The notes beneath the pieces are model-generated. The model worked only from the letters and a program-made list of their open reading frames with translations. It searched no databases and was not told the origin of the DNA. A stretch of 17,064 nucleotides of DNA from Firmicutes bacterium UBA3914 (GTDB lineage: Bacteria; Bacillota; Limnochordia; Darwinibacteriales; Darwinibacteriaceae): positions 1 through 17,064 of the forward strand of contig DGEY01000006.1 in assembly GCA_002391385.1 (NCBI GenBank), given 5' to 3'. Positions 7,115-14,070 of this stretch are shown here, piece after piece. How positions within the stretch are numbered: position 1 is the first letter of the stretch; the number at the start of each line of letters is the position of its first letter. The position numbers and the translations under genes are program-made.

Positions 7115-7827
7115 TGCAGCTCCTCCTTTCGCCTGTTTTCCAAGATGGCCTTATAAGTGCGCTCCATGTGGGTGCGCATGGCTTCCGCGGCCAGCTCTTC
7201 ATCTCCAGCCTTTATGGCCTCCAGAATGGCGCGGTGATCGTTGATGCCCCGTTCTATGGCATCGGCGAAAGCGACGATTTCCAGCTGCTGGGACACCAAG
7301 AACACCTCGATGGCTTCGTAGATTTTCACAATTACGTTGTTTTGGGTAGCCAGGACAATCTGCTTGTGGAAGCTGTGATCATGGCGGGCGAACTGCTCAC
7401 GGTCCTCCCGGGAAGCCTCCATTTTCTCCAGCAGTGCCTCCAGTCCCCCCAGCATCTCGGGGGTAGCCCGGCGGGCCGCCAGCTGGGCGGTGGTCACCTC
7501 CACCATGCGCCTGGCTTCCATAATGGCGAACACATCTTCCCGGTCGGCCATCAGCCGGGGCATCAGGGGATGGAGGTAATCCTCCGGCTCGGGATACCAA
7601 ACGAAATTGCCTTCCCCATGCCGGATCTGGACCAGCCCCCGGGAGCTTAACGAACGCAGCGCCTCCCGGAGTGCGGAGCGGCTTACCCCGAATTCCTTGG
7701 CCAGTTCCACTTCACTGGGCAGTCGCTCTCCCTTTTCCCAATGCCCGCTGACAATGAGCCGCTGCAGCTCTTCGGCGACCTCTTCCCACACCTTTTTTCT
7801 GCGTATCTTGTTAATTCCCATCTGCAT
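7111..7827 (-). CDS. FadR-subfamily GntR transcriptional regulator (FCD domain)
   Basis: 238 aa. The winged helix-turn-helix spans about 12-77, with LPSEVELAKEFGVSRSALRE as the recognition unit and RHGEGNFV as the wing. An all-helical FCD ligand domain follows at about 98-230. Its metal site is visible: Asp150, His154 (DHSFH), His198 (NDHR) and His220 (RTHMER). FCD repressors bind organic acids, sugar acids or sugar phosphates and usually lose DNA binding. The start ATG 7827 has AAGG 6 nt upstream; it begins 17 nt after the ATPase gene, and an ATG at 7821 is possible. Sitting between the transporter and enzyme genes, it very likely regulates its own operon. Its predicted operators are the GATGTC-N-GACATC sites at 13718-13730, 13750-13762 and 13915-13927. 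Confidence 0.93.
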   Translation of the reverse strand: MQMGINKIRRKKVWEEVAEELQRLIVSGHWEKGERLPSEVELAKEFGVSRSALREALRSLSSRGLVQIRHGEGNFVWYPEPEDYLHPLMPRLMADREDVFAIMEARRMVEVTTAQLAARRATPEMLGGLEALLEKMEASREDREQFARHDHSFHKQIVLATQNNVIVKIYEAIEVFLVSQQLEIVAFADAIERGINDHRAILEAIKAGDEELAAEAMRTHMERTYKAILENRRKEELH

Positions 7828-7844
7828 TACCTACCTTCAAAGAC

Positions 7845-8804
7845 TCACCGGTACAAATGACACTTCACCAGCCGATCATCCACCCTATAGTGTTCAGGCT
7901 CCTGCCTTTGGCAGATCTCCATCACCCGCGGGCAGCGTCCCGCGAACTTACAGCCCTGCCTGGTGTACTCCCTGGCCTCCAAATCGCTCAAGGCGATATC
8001 CTCCGTCCACCTATCCCGGGGATCGGGGGCAGGCACTGAACTTTGCAGGAGCTGACTGTAGGGATGGAGCGGATTGTCCAAAACCTTCTTCACGGAACCG
8101 ATCTCCACGAACTGGCCCCGGAGCATAATGGCGATGCGATCGCTGATGTAGTAGGCGGTGGCCAGGTCGTGGGTGATGTAGATGATGCTCACCCCCTGCT
8201 CTTCTTTCAGGCGCTTGAACAGGTTCACCACCGACATGCGTAGGGAAGCATCGATCATGGAAACCGGTTCATCGGCGATGAGCAGCGATGGATTGGTGAT
8301 CAGCGCCCTGGCGATGGACGCCCGCTGCAGCTGTCCCCCCGACATCTCACTGGGGTATTTGTCCTTGATCTCCGCGGCGGTGAGCCCCACCAGCTCCAAG
8401 GAGCGCTCCGTGAGGGGGTACTGTCCCCGGGGAGGGCTGCCGAAGCTGCGCTCGGTGTCGTGGAAGTAGTTCTGCACCTTTTTGAGGGGGTTGAAGGTCT
8501 CGAAGGGGTTCTGGAAGATGGGCTGCACATCCCTGATGAACTCCCTTTTGCCCTTGAGGTGCTCCAGCGGTTGACCTTTGTAGTAGATGCTGCCCGAGGT
8601 TGGGGCTTCAAAGCCCAGAATCAGCTTGGCCACAGTGGACTTGCCGCTGCCGCTTTCCCCTGCCAAGGTGAAAATCTCCGGCGGCTGAAGCTCCAGTTCG
8701 AAGGAGACCCTGCTCACTGCTTCGATCTTGGATTTGACAAAGCCCTGTCCCTTAGTGAATACCTTGGTAACGTTATCCAGTACAAGCAGCTTGTCGTTGT
8801 TCAT
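7845..8804 (-). CDS. ABC importer ATPase, DppF/OppF-like
   Basis: 319 aa nucleotide-binding subunit of an Opp/Dpp-type importer, acting at the inner face of the membrane. Walker A GESGSGKST is at 49-57, the Q-loop Gln98, signature MSGGQLQR at 154-161, Walker B LLIADEP at 174-180 and the switch His212. The C-terminal tail carries the oligopeptide-type cysteines (285, 291, 298, 315) that can hold an iron-sulfur cluster in this family. The true start is ATG 8804, overlapping the stop of the preceding ATPase gene as ATGA. A longer in-frame reading to 8921 lies inside that gene and adds no domain. It forms a heterodimer with the 8801-9787 product. Confidence 0.93.
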   Translation of the reverse strand: MNNDKLLVLDNVTKVFTKGQGFVKSKIEAVSRVSFELELQPPEIFTLAGESGSGKSTVAKLILGFEAPTSGSIYYKGQPLEHLKGKREFIRDVQPIFQNPFETFNPLKKVQNYFHDTERSFGSPPRGQYPLTERSLELVGLTAAEIKDKYPSEMSGGQLQRASIARALITNPSLLIADEPVSMIDASLRMSVVNLFKRLKEEQGVSIIYITHDLATAYYISDRIAIMLRGQFVEIGSVKKVLDNPLHPYSQLLQSSVPAPDPRDRWTEDIALSDLEAREYTRQGCKFAGRCPRVMEICQRQEPEHYRVDDRLVKCHLYR

Positions 8805-9787
8805 TGGCCACCCTCCTGCAGGAAACATGCCACTCTGTGCCGATTGCCCACATCCCTCAGGAGAGGCGCTTCCTTGCGGCAGCGCTCCATGGCAAAGGGA
8901 CAGCGGGGGTGAAACCTGCACCCCGGCGGAGGATCCACCAGGGACGGCGGAGCTCCGGGGGCACTTGCCCGGGGGGAGCTGTCGCCCACCCGGGGCAGGG
9001 AGTTGAGCAGCATGGAAGTATAGGGATGTTTAGGATTGCTGAACAGGGTCTGGACATCACCCTCCTCCACTATTTCCCCAGCGTACATCACGGCCAAACG
9101 GTCACAGAGATTGGCATGGATGGACATGTCGTGGGTCACGAGGATCAGGGTGTTCTGCTGTTCCTCTTTGATCTTTTTGATCAGCTGAACCACGCCCCGC
9201 TGCACCACCACATCCAGGGCGGTGGTGGGTTCATCGGCGAAGATGATATCGGGGCGGAGTATGGTGGACAGGGCGATGGTAATCCGCTGCCGCATCCCGC
9301 CGGATAGTTGGTGGGGATAGGTGTGCATCACGGTCCAGTCCAAGCCCAGGGCCTGGAGGTGGTCCCTAACCATCTCCTCGAACTCGCTTTCGCTTACATC
9401 CAGGTGGGCATAGACCACATCCTCGAAGGACTTGCGGATGCGGCGCACCGGGTTGAGCACGCTCATGCTGCCCTGGGGGATCAGGGAGATGCGCACTCCC
9501 CTAAGCCTGCGCCTCTGCCGATCATCGTTGAGGGACAGGATGTTCAAGCTTTCGTCGGAGAAGTTGTAGCTGACCTCTCCGTCTAGAATCTGCAGGGGCG
9601 GCTTGACTAAGCCGCTCACCGCCTTGAGCAGTGTTGACTTGCCGCAGCCCGATTCCCCGGCGATCCCGTAGATCTCGTTCTTGTTCACCTCGAAGGAAAC
9701 ACCATCTACAGCCCGCACCGTGCTGCTGCGCCCGTATTTGTGGGTTATATAGTAGGCTTTGAGGTTTTTGACTTCCAAAATGGCCAT
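8801..9787 (-). CDS. ABC importer ATPase, DppD/OppD-like
   Basis: 328 aa. Walker A GESGCGKST is at 44-52, Q-loop Gln105, signature LSGGMRQR at 161-168, Walker B IIFADEP at 181-187 and the switch His219. The oligo_HPY-type C-terminus has PPPGCRFHPRCPF and cysteines 290, 296, 303 and 321, again an iron-sulfur-type arrangement. Start ATG 9787 lies 4 nt after the permease stop, with GAGGTGAG overlapping that stop. It overlaps the next gene by 4 nt, suggesting coupled synthesis of the two ATPases. The Opp/Dpp label names the transporter fold. In thermophilic bacteria many such systems carry oligosaccharides, and the neighbours here are sugar enzymes. Confidence 0.93.
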   Translation of the reverse strand: MAILEVKNLKAYYITHKYGRSSTVRAVDGVSFEVNKNEIYGIAGESGCGKSTLLKAVSGLVKPPLQILDGEVSYNFSDESLNILSLNDDRQRRRLRGVRISLIPQGSMSVLNPVRRIRKSFEDVVYAHLDVSESEFEEMVRDHLQALGLDWTVMHTYPHQLSGGMRQRITIALSTILRPDIIFADEPTTALDVVVQRGVVQLIKKIKEEQQNTLILVTHDMSIHANLCDRLAVMYAGEIVEEGDVQTLFSNPKHPYTSMLLNSLPRVGDSSPRASAPGAPPSLVDPPPGCRFHPRCPFAMERCRKEAPLLRDVGNRHRVACFLQEGGQ

Positions 9788-9791
9788 GTGC

Positions 9792-10652
9792 TCACCTCTT
9801 TCTGATCATCTGCAGCCGCGTGCGGGGATCCAGGTACTCGCTGATACTGGTGGAAAGCATGTAGAGCGCCAGGATCAAAACGACGCAGATAATGACCGGG
9901 GTTAGAATCCAGTTCCACCTTTCCAGGAAGATCGCTTGGTACTGCAAAGCCCAGTAGATCATGGTGCCAATGGTGGGCGTGTTCAGGTTGGACAGTCCCA
10001 GCATGGAAAGGGTCACCTCCATGCCGATCACCCAAATCACGTTGTTGATGGTGGTGGCCATGACCAGCGGAACGATGTAGGGCAAATGCTCCGTGGTAAC
10101 GATCTTAAAGGTCTTCAGGCCGGAAAAAACCGCCGTTCTCGTGAACTCCCGCTCCTTGAGGCTGAGAATCTGGGAGCGGAACAGCCTGGCGTCCCAGGCC
10201 CAGCCAAAGAGGCCGATCACGATGCCCAGCACCACCATGTTCAGTGAGCTGCGCAGGATCGTGGCGATCAGGATCAGAATGGGAAAGAGGGGTATGATGA
10301 TAAAACTGTCTGTAAGCACCATGACCACACGGTCAAACAGCCCCCCTTTATACCCGCTCAGAAGGCCCACCACAATGGCGATCACCCGGGAGATGGCCGC
10401 GGCGATCACCCCCAAAAGCAGGGAATTCTTGATGGCGGCCATGGCCTTCCACATAATGTCCTGCCCAATGGAGTTGGTACCAAGGGGATGCTGCAGGCTC
10501 GGCCGCAGGTCCCGGGGTACTGTGTTCCACGCCCGCATATCGTAGGGCGCAAAGCGGGAGACAAAGGCGATGATCACAAAGAAGGCCAGCACAGTGAAGC
10601 CGAAGGCGAATCTTTTGTCGTTTCTGTAAAGATCACGGATAACTGCAAACAC
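9792..10652 (-). CDS. ABC importer permease, DppC/OppC-like
   Basis: 286 aa membrane protein with about six transmembrane segments. The N-terminal region has the DppC hallmark HPLGTNSIGQDI shortly after the first membrane helix. The cytoplasmic EAA-type loop (EREFTRTAVFSGLKTFKIV, then HLPYIVP) contacts the ATPases. The start is taken as GTG 10652 because GAGGGGG lies 8 nt upstream and only 13 nt separate it from the preceding stop. The longer reading from a TTG at 10739 would overlap the upstream permease gene by 74 nt with no ribosome site. It forms the channel with the 10666-11667 permease. Confidence 0.9.
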   Translation of the reverse strand: MFAVIRDLYRNDKRFAFGFTVLAFFVIIAFVSRFAPYDMRAWNTVPRDLRPSLQHPLGTNSIGQDIMWKAMAAIKNSLLLGVIAAAISRVIAIVVGLLSGYKGGLFDRVVMVLTDSFIIIPLFPILILIATILRSSLNMVVLGIVIGLFGWAWDARLFRSQILSLKEREFTRTAVFSGLKTFKIVTTEHLPYIVPLVMATTINNVIWVIGMEVTLSMLGLSNLNTPTIGTMIYWALQYQAIFLERWNWILTPVIICVVLILALYMLSTSISEYLDPRTRLQMIRKR

Positions 10653-10665
10653 CTGTCTTACCCCC

Positions 10666-11667
10666 TCATGAATACCTGACCCTGGGATCAAGCAGCGGAT
10701 AAACCAGGTCCACCACGAGCATGGCCGTGGAAACACCAATAATGGAAAAGACGTTGATGCCCATGATCAGGTTGTAATCTCCTGCCAAGATCGCGGAGTA
10801 CAGCAGATAGCCCATGCCGGGGTAGGCAAAAACGATCTCGGTAATCAAGGCGCCGCCAAAGATAAAACCGAGATTGAGGGCAAAACCCGTGATCTGCGGG
10901 ATGATGGCATTGCGCATGATATACATAAACACGATTTTCGCTTTGGGCAGGCCCGAGGCTTCCGCATAAACCACGTAATCCTCTTCGATGATGTTAGAAG
11001 CCACATTGCGCATCTGCAGAAACCAGCCGCCGATTTCAATGATCACCATGGACAAAACGGGTAGAAAAGCGTGGCGCAAAAGGCTCAGGATGAACCGGGC
11101 ATTGAAGCCTATTTTCACACCCATGCTGTAGCCGCCGGCCATGGGGAACACGGGAACCAGGAAGGCGAAGAGAATGAGCAGCACCAAAGCTACAATATAA
11201 TAGGGAATCGGTCTGACTCCCATGATGACAAGCTCAATGAGCCTGGCCAGCCTGGAGTGGGGGAAGCTGACCCTGATGCCCCCCAGGATCGTGCCGATCA
11301 GCCATGAGATGGTCAAGGAGACAAGCAGAAGCCCCACCGTCCACGGCAGTGACTGCTTGATCAGGGTCATAACGGGAGTGGGAAACTGGGTAAAGGAAGG
11401 GCCCAAATCCCCTGTGAACAACCTCTTGAAGTAAGAGATGTACTGCTGGAACATGCCCCCTTCGAGGCCGTACAGCTGCTGCAGCGTTTCTCTGATCTGC
11501 TCGATGGCCGCGGGATCCAGATACTGTCCTTGCGCCATCATTCTGCTCAATTGGCTTTCCACGGGGTTGGAAGGCAGCAGACGGGGAATCACAAAGACCA
11601 GAGTCAGCCCGATGAATACCACCGTGAAATACTGGATGAGCCGCGGGATATAGTACTTCTTCAGCAA
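10666..11667 (-). CDS. ABC importer permease, DppB/OppB-like
   Basis: 333 aa, with the family N-terminus (YYIPRLIQYFTVVFIGLTLV), a large periplasmic or extracellular loop around 35-95, about five further membrane helices, an EAA loop (EEDYVVYAEASGLPKAKIVF, then RNAIIPQ) and the typical DPRVR C-terminal end. It pairs with the DppC-like permease. The start is TTG 11667, with GGGGGG 6 nt upstream; no better ATG exists nearby. The 75-nt gap to the binding-protein gene holds a strong hairpin (11707-11734) that may lower permease expression relative to the binding protein. Confidence 0.9.
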   Translation of the reverse strand: MLKKYYIPRLIQYFTVVFIGLTLVFVIPRLLPSNPVESQLSRMMAQGQYLDPAAIEQIRETLQQLYGLEGGMFQQYISYFKRLFTGDLGPSFTQFPTPVMTLIKQSLPWTVGLLLVSLTISWLIGTILGGIRVSFPHSRLARLIELVIMGVRPIPYYIVALVLLILFAFLVPVFPMAGGYSMGVKIGFNARFILSLLRHAFLPVLSMVIIEIGGWFLQMRNVASNIIEEDYVVYAEASGLPKAKIVFMYIMRNAIIPQITGFALNLGFIFGGALITEIVFAYPGMGYLLYSAILAGDYNLIMGINVFSIIGVSTAMLVVDLVYPLLDPRVRYS

Positions 11668-11706
11668 GGCGAACCCCCCACACTGGAAATGTTCAACGGT
11701 ATTTCA

Positions 11707-11734
11707 AGAAGCCTCCCTGGAAAGGGAGGCTTCT
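11707..11734 (-). other. mRNA stem-loop after the family 5 binding-protein gene
   Basis: A perfect 12-bp stem (AGAAGCCTCCCT with its complement) closes a 4-nt loop, in the gap between the binding-protein and DppB-like genes. No T-run follows on either strand, so it is not a standard terminator. It is more likely a 3'-end protector or partial attenuator that lets the binding protein be made in excess of the membrane parts. A similar element follows the other binding-protein gene at 15391-15413. Confidence 0.75.
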
Positions 11735-11742
11735 CAGGGTCA

Positions 11743-13617
11743 TTAATGCCTTCCCGTTGGCTGGAGGAAAGGCAGGACGAACTTGAAGTTCGGCCAGTGA
11801 TACCAAGGCACAGCATAGGGGTTGTCGCCGGTGGGATAGTTCGTCCAGTAGTAGTTGTCGAGGCCCATAAAGCCCGGGAAGGAAGCCAACGAGACGCCGG
11901 GCTGCCCGTCAATGAGCCGCTTAGCAACTTCGATGGCCAGCTCGATGTTCTTCGGATCGCTGTAGTCGGTCTGCTCCATCTGGTCGATGAAGTAGTCGAT
12001 CTCTTCATTCACCCACCTGGACTGGTGGCCGACGAGTTTCTCGCCGATGGGCTTCCAGTACTGGGAATGGAACACGTTCAGACCCCTGTACAGGTCGATA
12101 CCTGCGCCGAAGGGCTCAGCTGCCGGCTGGCCGCCCACAACCTGGTAGTCACCGGTCTCGGTGAGGGATTCAACCACCTCAGTGGGTATAGCTTCGCAGT
12201 CAATGCCGAAGGCCGACCACTGGTTGGCGATGGCAAAGGCCCACTTGAAGGAGGGGTTGGTGGCCGCGGTCAAGCAGACGATCTCAATCTTCCACGGCGT
12301 GCCATCGGGCAGCAGCCATTTGCCGTCTCTGCCTCTGGTGAAGCCGTTCTTCAGTAGGAGCTTCTCGGCCAGCTCAGGTGAATGCTTCCACCAGCCATAG
12401 CCGAACATGATCCGGATCTCTTCCTCTGTTTCAGGCACATCGTACCCTCTGCGCCTGGCCTCCTCTGCCATCTCGAAGGGCAGGTTGGAATTGAAGATCT
12501 TATACTCCTCGCCGTCGATCTCCAGCGTATACTCCTCCAGGTAGGGCAGCATCCGCTCATAGTAGAGTTCGTAGTACGGAAGCAGCGCCGGGATGTAGGC
12601 GGGAGCAAAGGCCACCGCGCCGTTGTAGGCCGTGAGGGCCAGGTTCTTGGCATCCAGGGCCAGGTTCAGCGCCCAGCGTACTTCCGGATTGTCAAACGGA
12701 TAGACCAAGGTGTTGAAAGCAGCACCTGTTACGCAGGGATGCAGAAGTTCGGCCCAGGGGAAGTCTTTGTAATAGCCGGAAGCATACTCGTTCCTGCTGA
12801 GCACAACCTCCAGGGACTCGGGGGTCAAGTCCGCCATATCCAGCTCATGGTTGATCATGGCCATGGCCTTCTTGGACGCATCGCCAACATACATGAACTT
12901 GACATACTTGGGTGCAGGCTTGCCGTAGAGCATGCCGGTGGCGGTCCGCTCCCAGTCTTCCCTGAGTTCATAGAGGAACCAGTAACCGCCCAGATCATAG
13001 TCTACGAGCTTGTAGGGGCCGGTGCCCACAGGCGGGTTAAACTGGAAGCTGAGGGGATCCTCCACTTGTTCAAAGACGTGTTTGGGCAGAATGCGGCAGG
13101 CACCCCAGCGATCCAGGAACTGATAGTGGAAGCGGGAGTTGGGCTGTTTCAGCTCGAAGATCACTGTGTAGTCATCTGTCTTGTAGACTTTCTCTACATA
13201 TTGATTGAACTGGGTGTGATAGCCAAACCCGGGGGTGGCCATGCTCAGCTCTACAGTGTAGACCACGTCATCGGCTGTAAAGGGCACCCCATCGTTCCAG
13301 TAGATCCCTTCCCGCAGCTTGACCGTCATGGTGGTGAAGTCTTCGCTGTAGATGGGATTCTCCTTGGCCAGAACATTGATCATCTCACCCGTTACGTAGT
13401 CTGCCATCCAGAGGGGATCGATGACCAGCTGCTGCAGACCCTTGTCGTTGCCGACCCAGGTGGCCCAGAAGTTGAAGTTCCCCGGATTGCCCACCTTACC
13501 TGTGAGGATGTCGGCAATGAGGGTCTCGTGTCTGGGCGGTTCAGCAGCAAGCAGCACACTCGAGAAAACCAGGCAAAAGCCCACAACCAACAGCAACAGC
13601 ACGCTTTTCGATCTCAT
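11743..13617 (-). CDS. ABC importer solute-binding protein, family 5 (SBP_bac_5)
   Basis: 624 aa, within the normal range for family 5 binding proteins. Residues 1 to about 25 form a signal peptide (basic start, hydrophobic core, LLAAEPP cleavage region); Cys15 lacks a lipobox, so it is probably not a lipoprotein. Family landmarks include an early LREGIYWNDGVPFTADDVVY segment and a later ALDAKNLALTAYNG region. It captures the ligand outside the membrane and delivers it to the two permeases. Family 5 proteins bind peptides, but also oligosaccharides such as cellobiose or mannobiose in Thermotoga; the sugar-enzyme neighbours favour a carbohydrate. Start ATG 13617 has GAGGAGG 6 nt upstream; an in-frame TTG at 13632 is less likely. 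It is the first and presumably most expressed gene of the operon. A long antisense reading frame opposite it is a shadow. Confidence 0.92.
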   Translation of the reverse strand: MRSKSVLLLLVVGFCLVFSSVLLAAEPPRHETLIADILTGKVGNPGNFNFWATWVGNDKGLQQLVIDPLWMADYVTGEMINVLAKENPIYSEDFTTMTVKLREGIYWNDGVPFTADDVVYTVELSMATPGFGYHTQFNQYVEKVYKTDDYTVIFELKQPNSRFHYQFLDRWGACRILPKHVFEQVEDPLSFQFNPPVGTGPYKLVDYDLGGYWFLYELREDWERTATGMLYGKPAPKYVKFMYVGDASKKAMAMINHELDMADLTPESLEVVLSRNEYASGYYKDFPWAELLHPCVTGAAFNTLVYPFDNPEVRWALNLALDAKNLALTAYNGAVAFAPAYIPALLPYYELYYERMLPYLEEYTLEIDGEEYKIFNSNLPFEMAEEARRRGYDVPETEEEIRIMFGYGWWKHSPELAEKLLLKNGFTRGRDGKWLLPDGTPWKIEIVCLTAATNPSFKWAFAIANQWSAFGIDCEAIPTEVVESLTETGDYQVVGGQPAAEPFGAGIDLYRGLNVFHSQYWKPIGEKLVGHQSRWVNEEIDYFIDQMEQTDYSDPKNIELAIEVAKRLIDGQPGVSLASFPGFMGLDNYYWTNYPTGDNPYAVPWYHWPNFKFVLPFLQPTGRH

Positions 13618-13717
13618 GTCTCTCCTCCTCAATCATGTATTGAGATCACACATCGCAAGCGCTACGCTTTCTCCCTCCTAGCCCATGCGCTCCCACCTCA
13701 CTGTCCCAGAAACGTAG

Positions 13718-13730
13718 GATGTCCGACATC
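13718..13730. promoter_or_regulatory. Predicted FadR-type operator, site 1 (perfect palindrome)
   Basis: GATGTC-C-GACATC is a perfect 13-bp inverted repeat around one base. It fits the GT-N3-AC core known for FadR-subfamily GntR repressors. It lies downstream of the minus-strand promoter, where a bound repressor would block elongation. The repressor encoded at 7111-7827 is the obvious candidate. Confidence 0.7.
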
Positions 13731-13749
13731 TGTCATGTAAGTATTCCAC

Positions 13750-13762
13750 GATGTCTGATGAT
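13750..13762. promoter_or_regulatory. Predicted FadR-type operator, site 2 (one strong half)
   Basis: GATGTCTGATGAT keeps the left half GATGTC exactly, but the right half is degraded. Its centre is 32 bp from the centre of site 1, about three helical turns, so two repressor dimers could lie on the same DNA face. Confidence 0.5.
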
Positions 13763-13793
13763 TTCCTTCCGTATTTGATAATTCCCTTGCAAA

Positions 13794-13821
13794 ATCATAA
13801 ACACAGCTCACATACTGTAAA
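13794..13821 (-). promoter_or_regulatory. Sigma-A-like promoter for the 12-gene operon
   Basis: On the minus strand TTTACA (13816-13821; 5/6 to the -35 consensus) is followed after 16 nt by TATGAT (13794-13799; 5/6 to the -10 consensus). Transcription would start near 13787, giving a leader of about 170 nt that contains operator sites 2 and 1 and the ribosome site. This is the best promoter match seen in the window. Confidence 0.65.
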
Positions 13822-13886
13822 CGCGGGCGGCGTTTTGTTTCCCATCCTGCAATTTTAGCAATTCTCTGTCCTTAATTAAGAGGAAT

Positions 13887-13916
13887 TTGTTAAGGTACGA
13901 CGAATAACCATACAAA
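13887..13916 (+). promoter_or_regulatory. Candidate promoter for the plus-strand importer operon
   Basis: TTGTTA (13887-13892), an 18-nt spacer and TACAAA (13911-13916) give a 4/6 plus 4/6 match. The -10 box touches operator site 3, as expected for a repressible promoter. The boxes are weak; an alternative further upstream (TTGCAA at 13788, CATACT about 18 nt later) cannot be excluded. Confidence 0.35.
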
Positions 13917-13927
13917 CGTCAGACATC
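13915..13927. promoter_or_regulatory. Predicted FadR-type operator, site 3
   Basis: AACGTCAGACATC keeps the right half GACATC exactly and most of the left half. On the opposite strand it shares GATGTCTGA with site 2. It overlaps the candidate plus-strand promoter, so the same repressor could control the divergent importer operon. Confidence 0.55.
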
Positions 13928-14070
13928 ATACCTCGAAGACGTACCACTGCACGGCACTACTGCATGGATTTTGCGCGACTAACAAGGGGGAAAGGAGGGG
14001 TGTCCCAAGGTTAGCCAAGCGCTGAGAGGGTCGAAGGTCAAGGGATAAATCAATCAGGAGGGAAGAGTCA

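Larger units (their letters stand above)
13618..14070. promoter_or_regulatory. Divergent promoter/operator region between the two importer operons
   Basis: This 453-bp region has no convincing gene. It holds a good minus-strand promoter (13794-13821), a weaker plus-strand candidate (13887-13916), and three related operator-like sites (13718-13730, 13750-13762, 13915-13927). The centre is AT-rich. Both flanks end in GGAGG ribosome binding sites: minus strand next to 13617, and plus strand at 14057-14061 before ATG 14071. A 6-bp hairpin (CTCAAT/ATTGAG, 13628-13644) partly overlaps the minus-strand ribosome site but is weak. A purine-rich stretch with a second GGAGG-like run near 13993-14000 leads only to a 4-codon frame. 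Confidence 0.85.

Noticed and set aside
8805..8921. N-terminal extension of the DppF-like ATPase
   Set aside because: It lies wholly inside the upstream ATPase gene. The ATG at 8804 overlaps that gene's stop in the usual 4-nt manner and the domain starts there.
7845..13617. Naming the importer a peptide transporter (dppABCDF)
   Set aside because: The fold is Opp/Dpp-type, but every neighbouring enzyme is sugar-related and there is no peptidase. Gene symbols would imply a substrate not supported here.
13656..13668. LacI-family operator-like AAGCG-CTA-CGCTT
   Set aside because: A short inverted repeat with a 3-nt spacer, unlike the usual CG-centred LacI-type site, and no LacI regulator is in the window.
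12382..13740. Long plus-strand open frame (452 codons) opposite the family 5 binding-protein gene
   Set aside because: It is an antisense shadow of a well-supported gene. The translation shows no recognisable domain and has no ribosome site. GC-rich third positions explain its openness. The same applies to the minus-strand frame at 14110-15183 opposite the family 1 binding protein.
13816..13829. CcpA catabolite (cre) site TGTAAACGCGGGCG
   Set aside because: The left half fits cre, but the right half does not, and it overlaps the -35 box of a good promoter, which explains the TGTAAA part.
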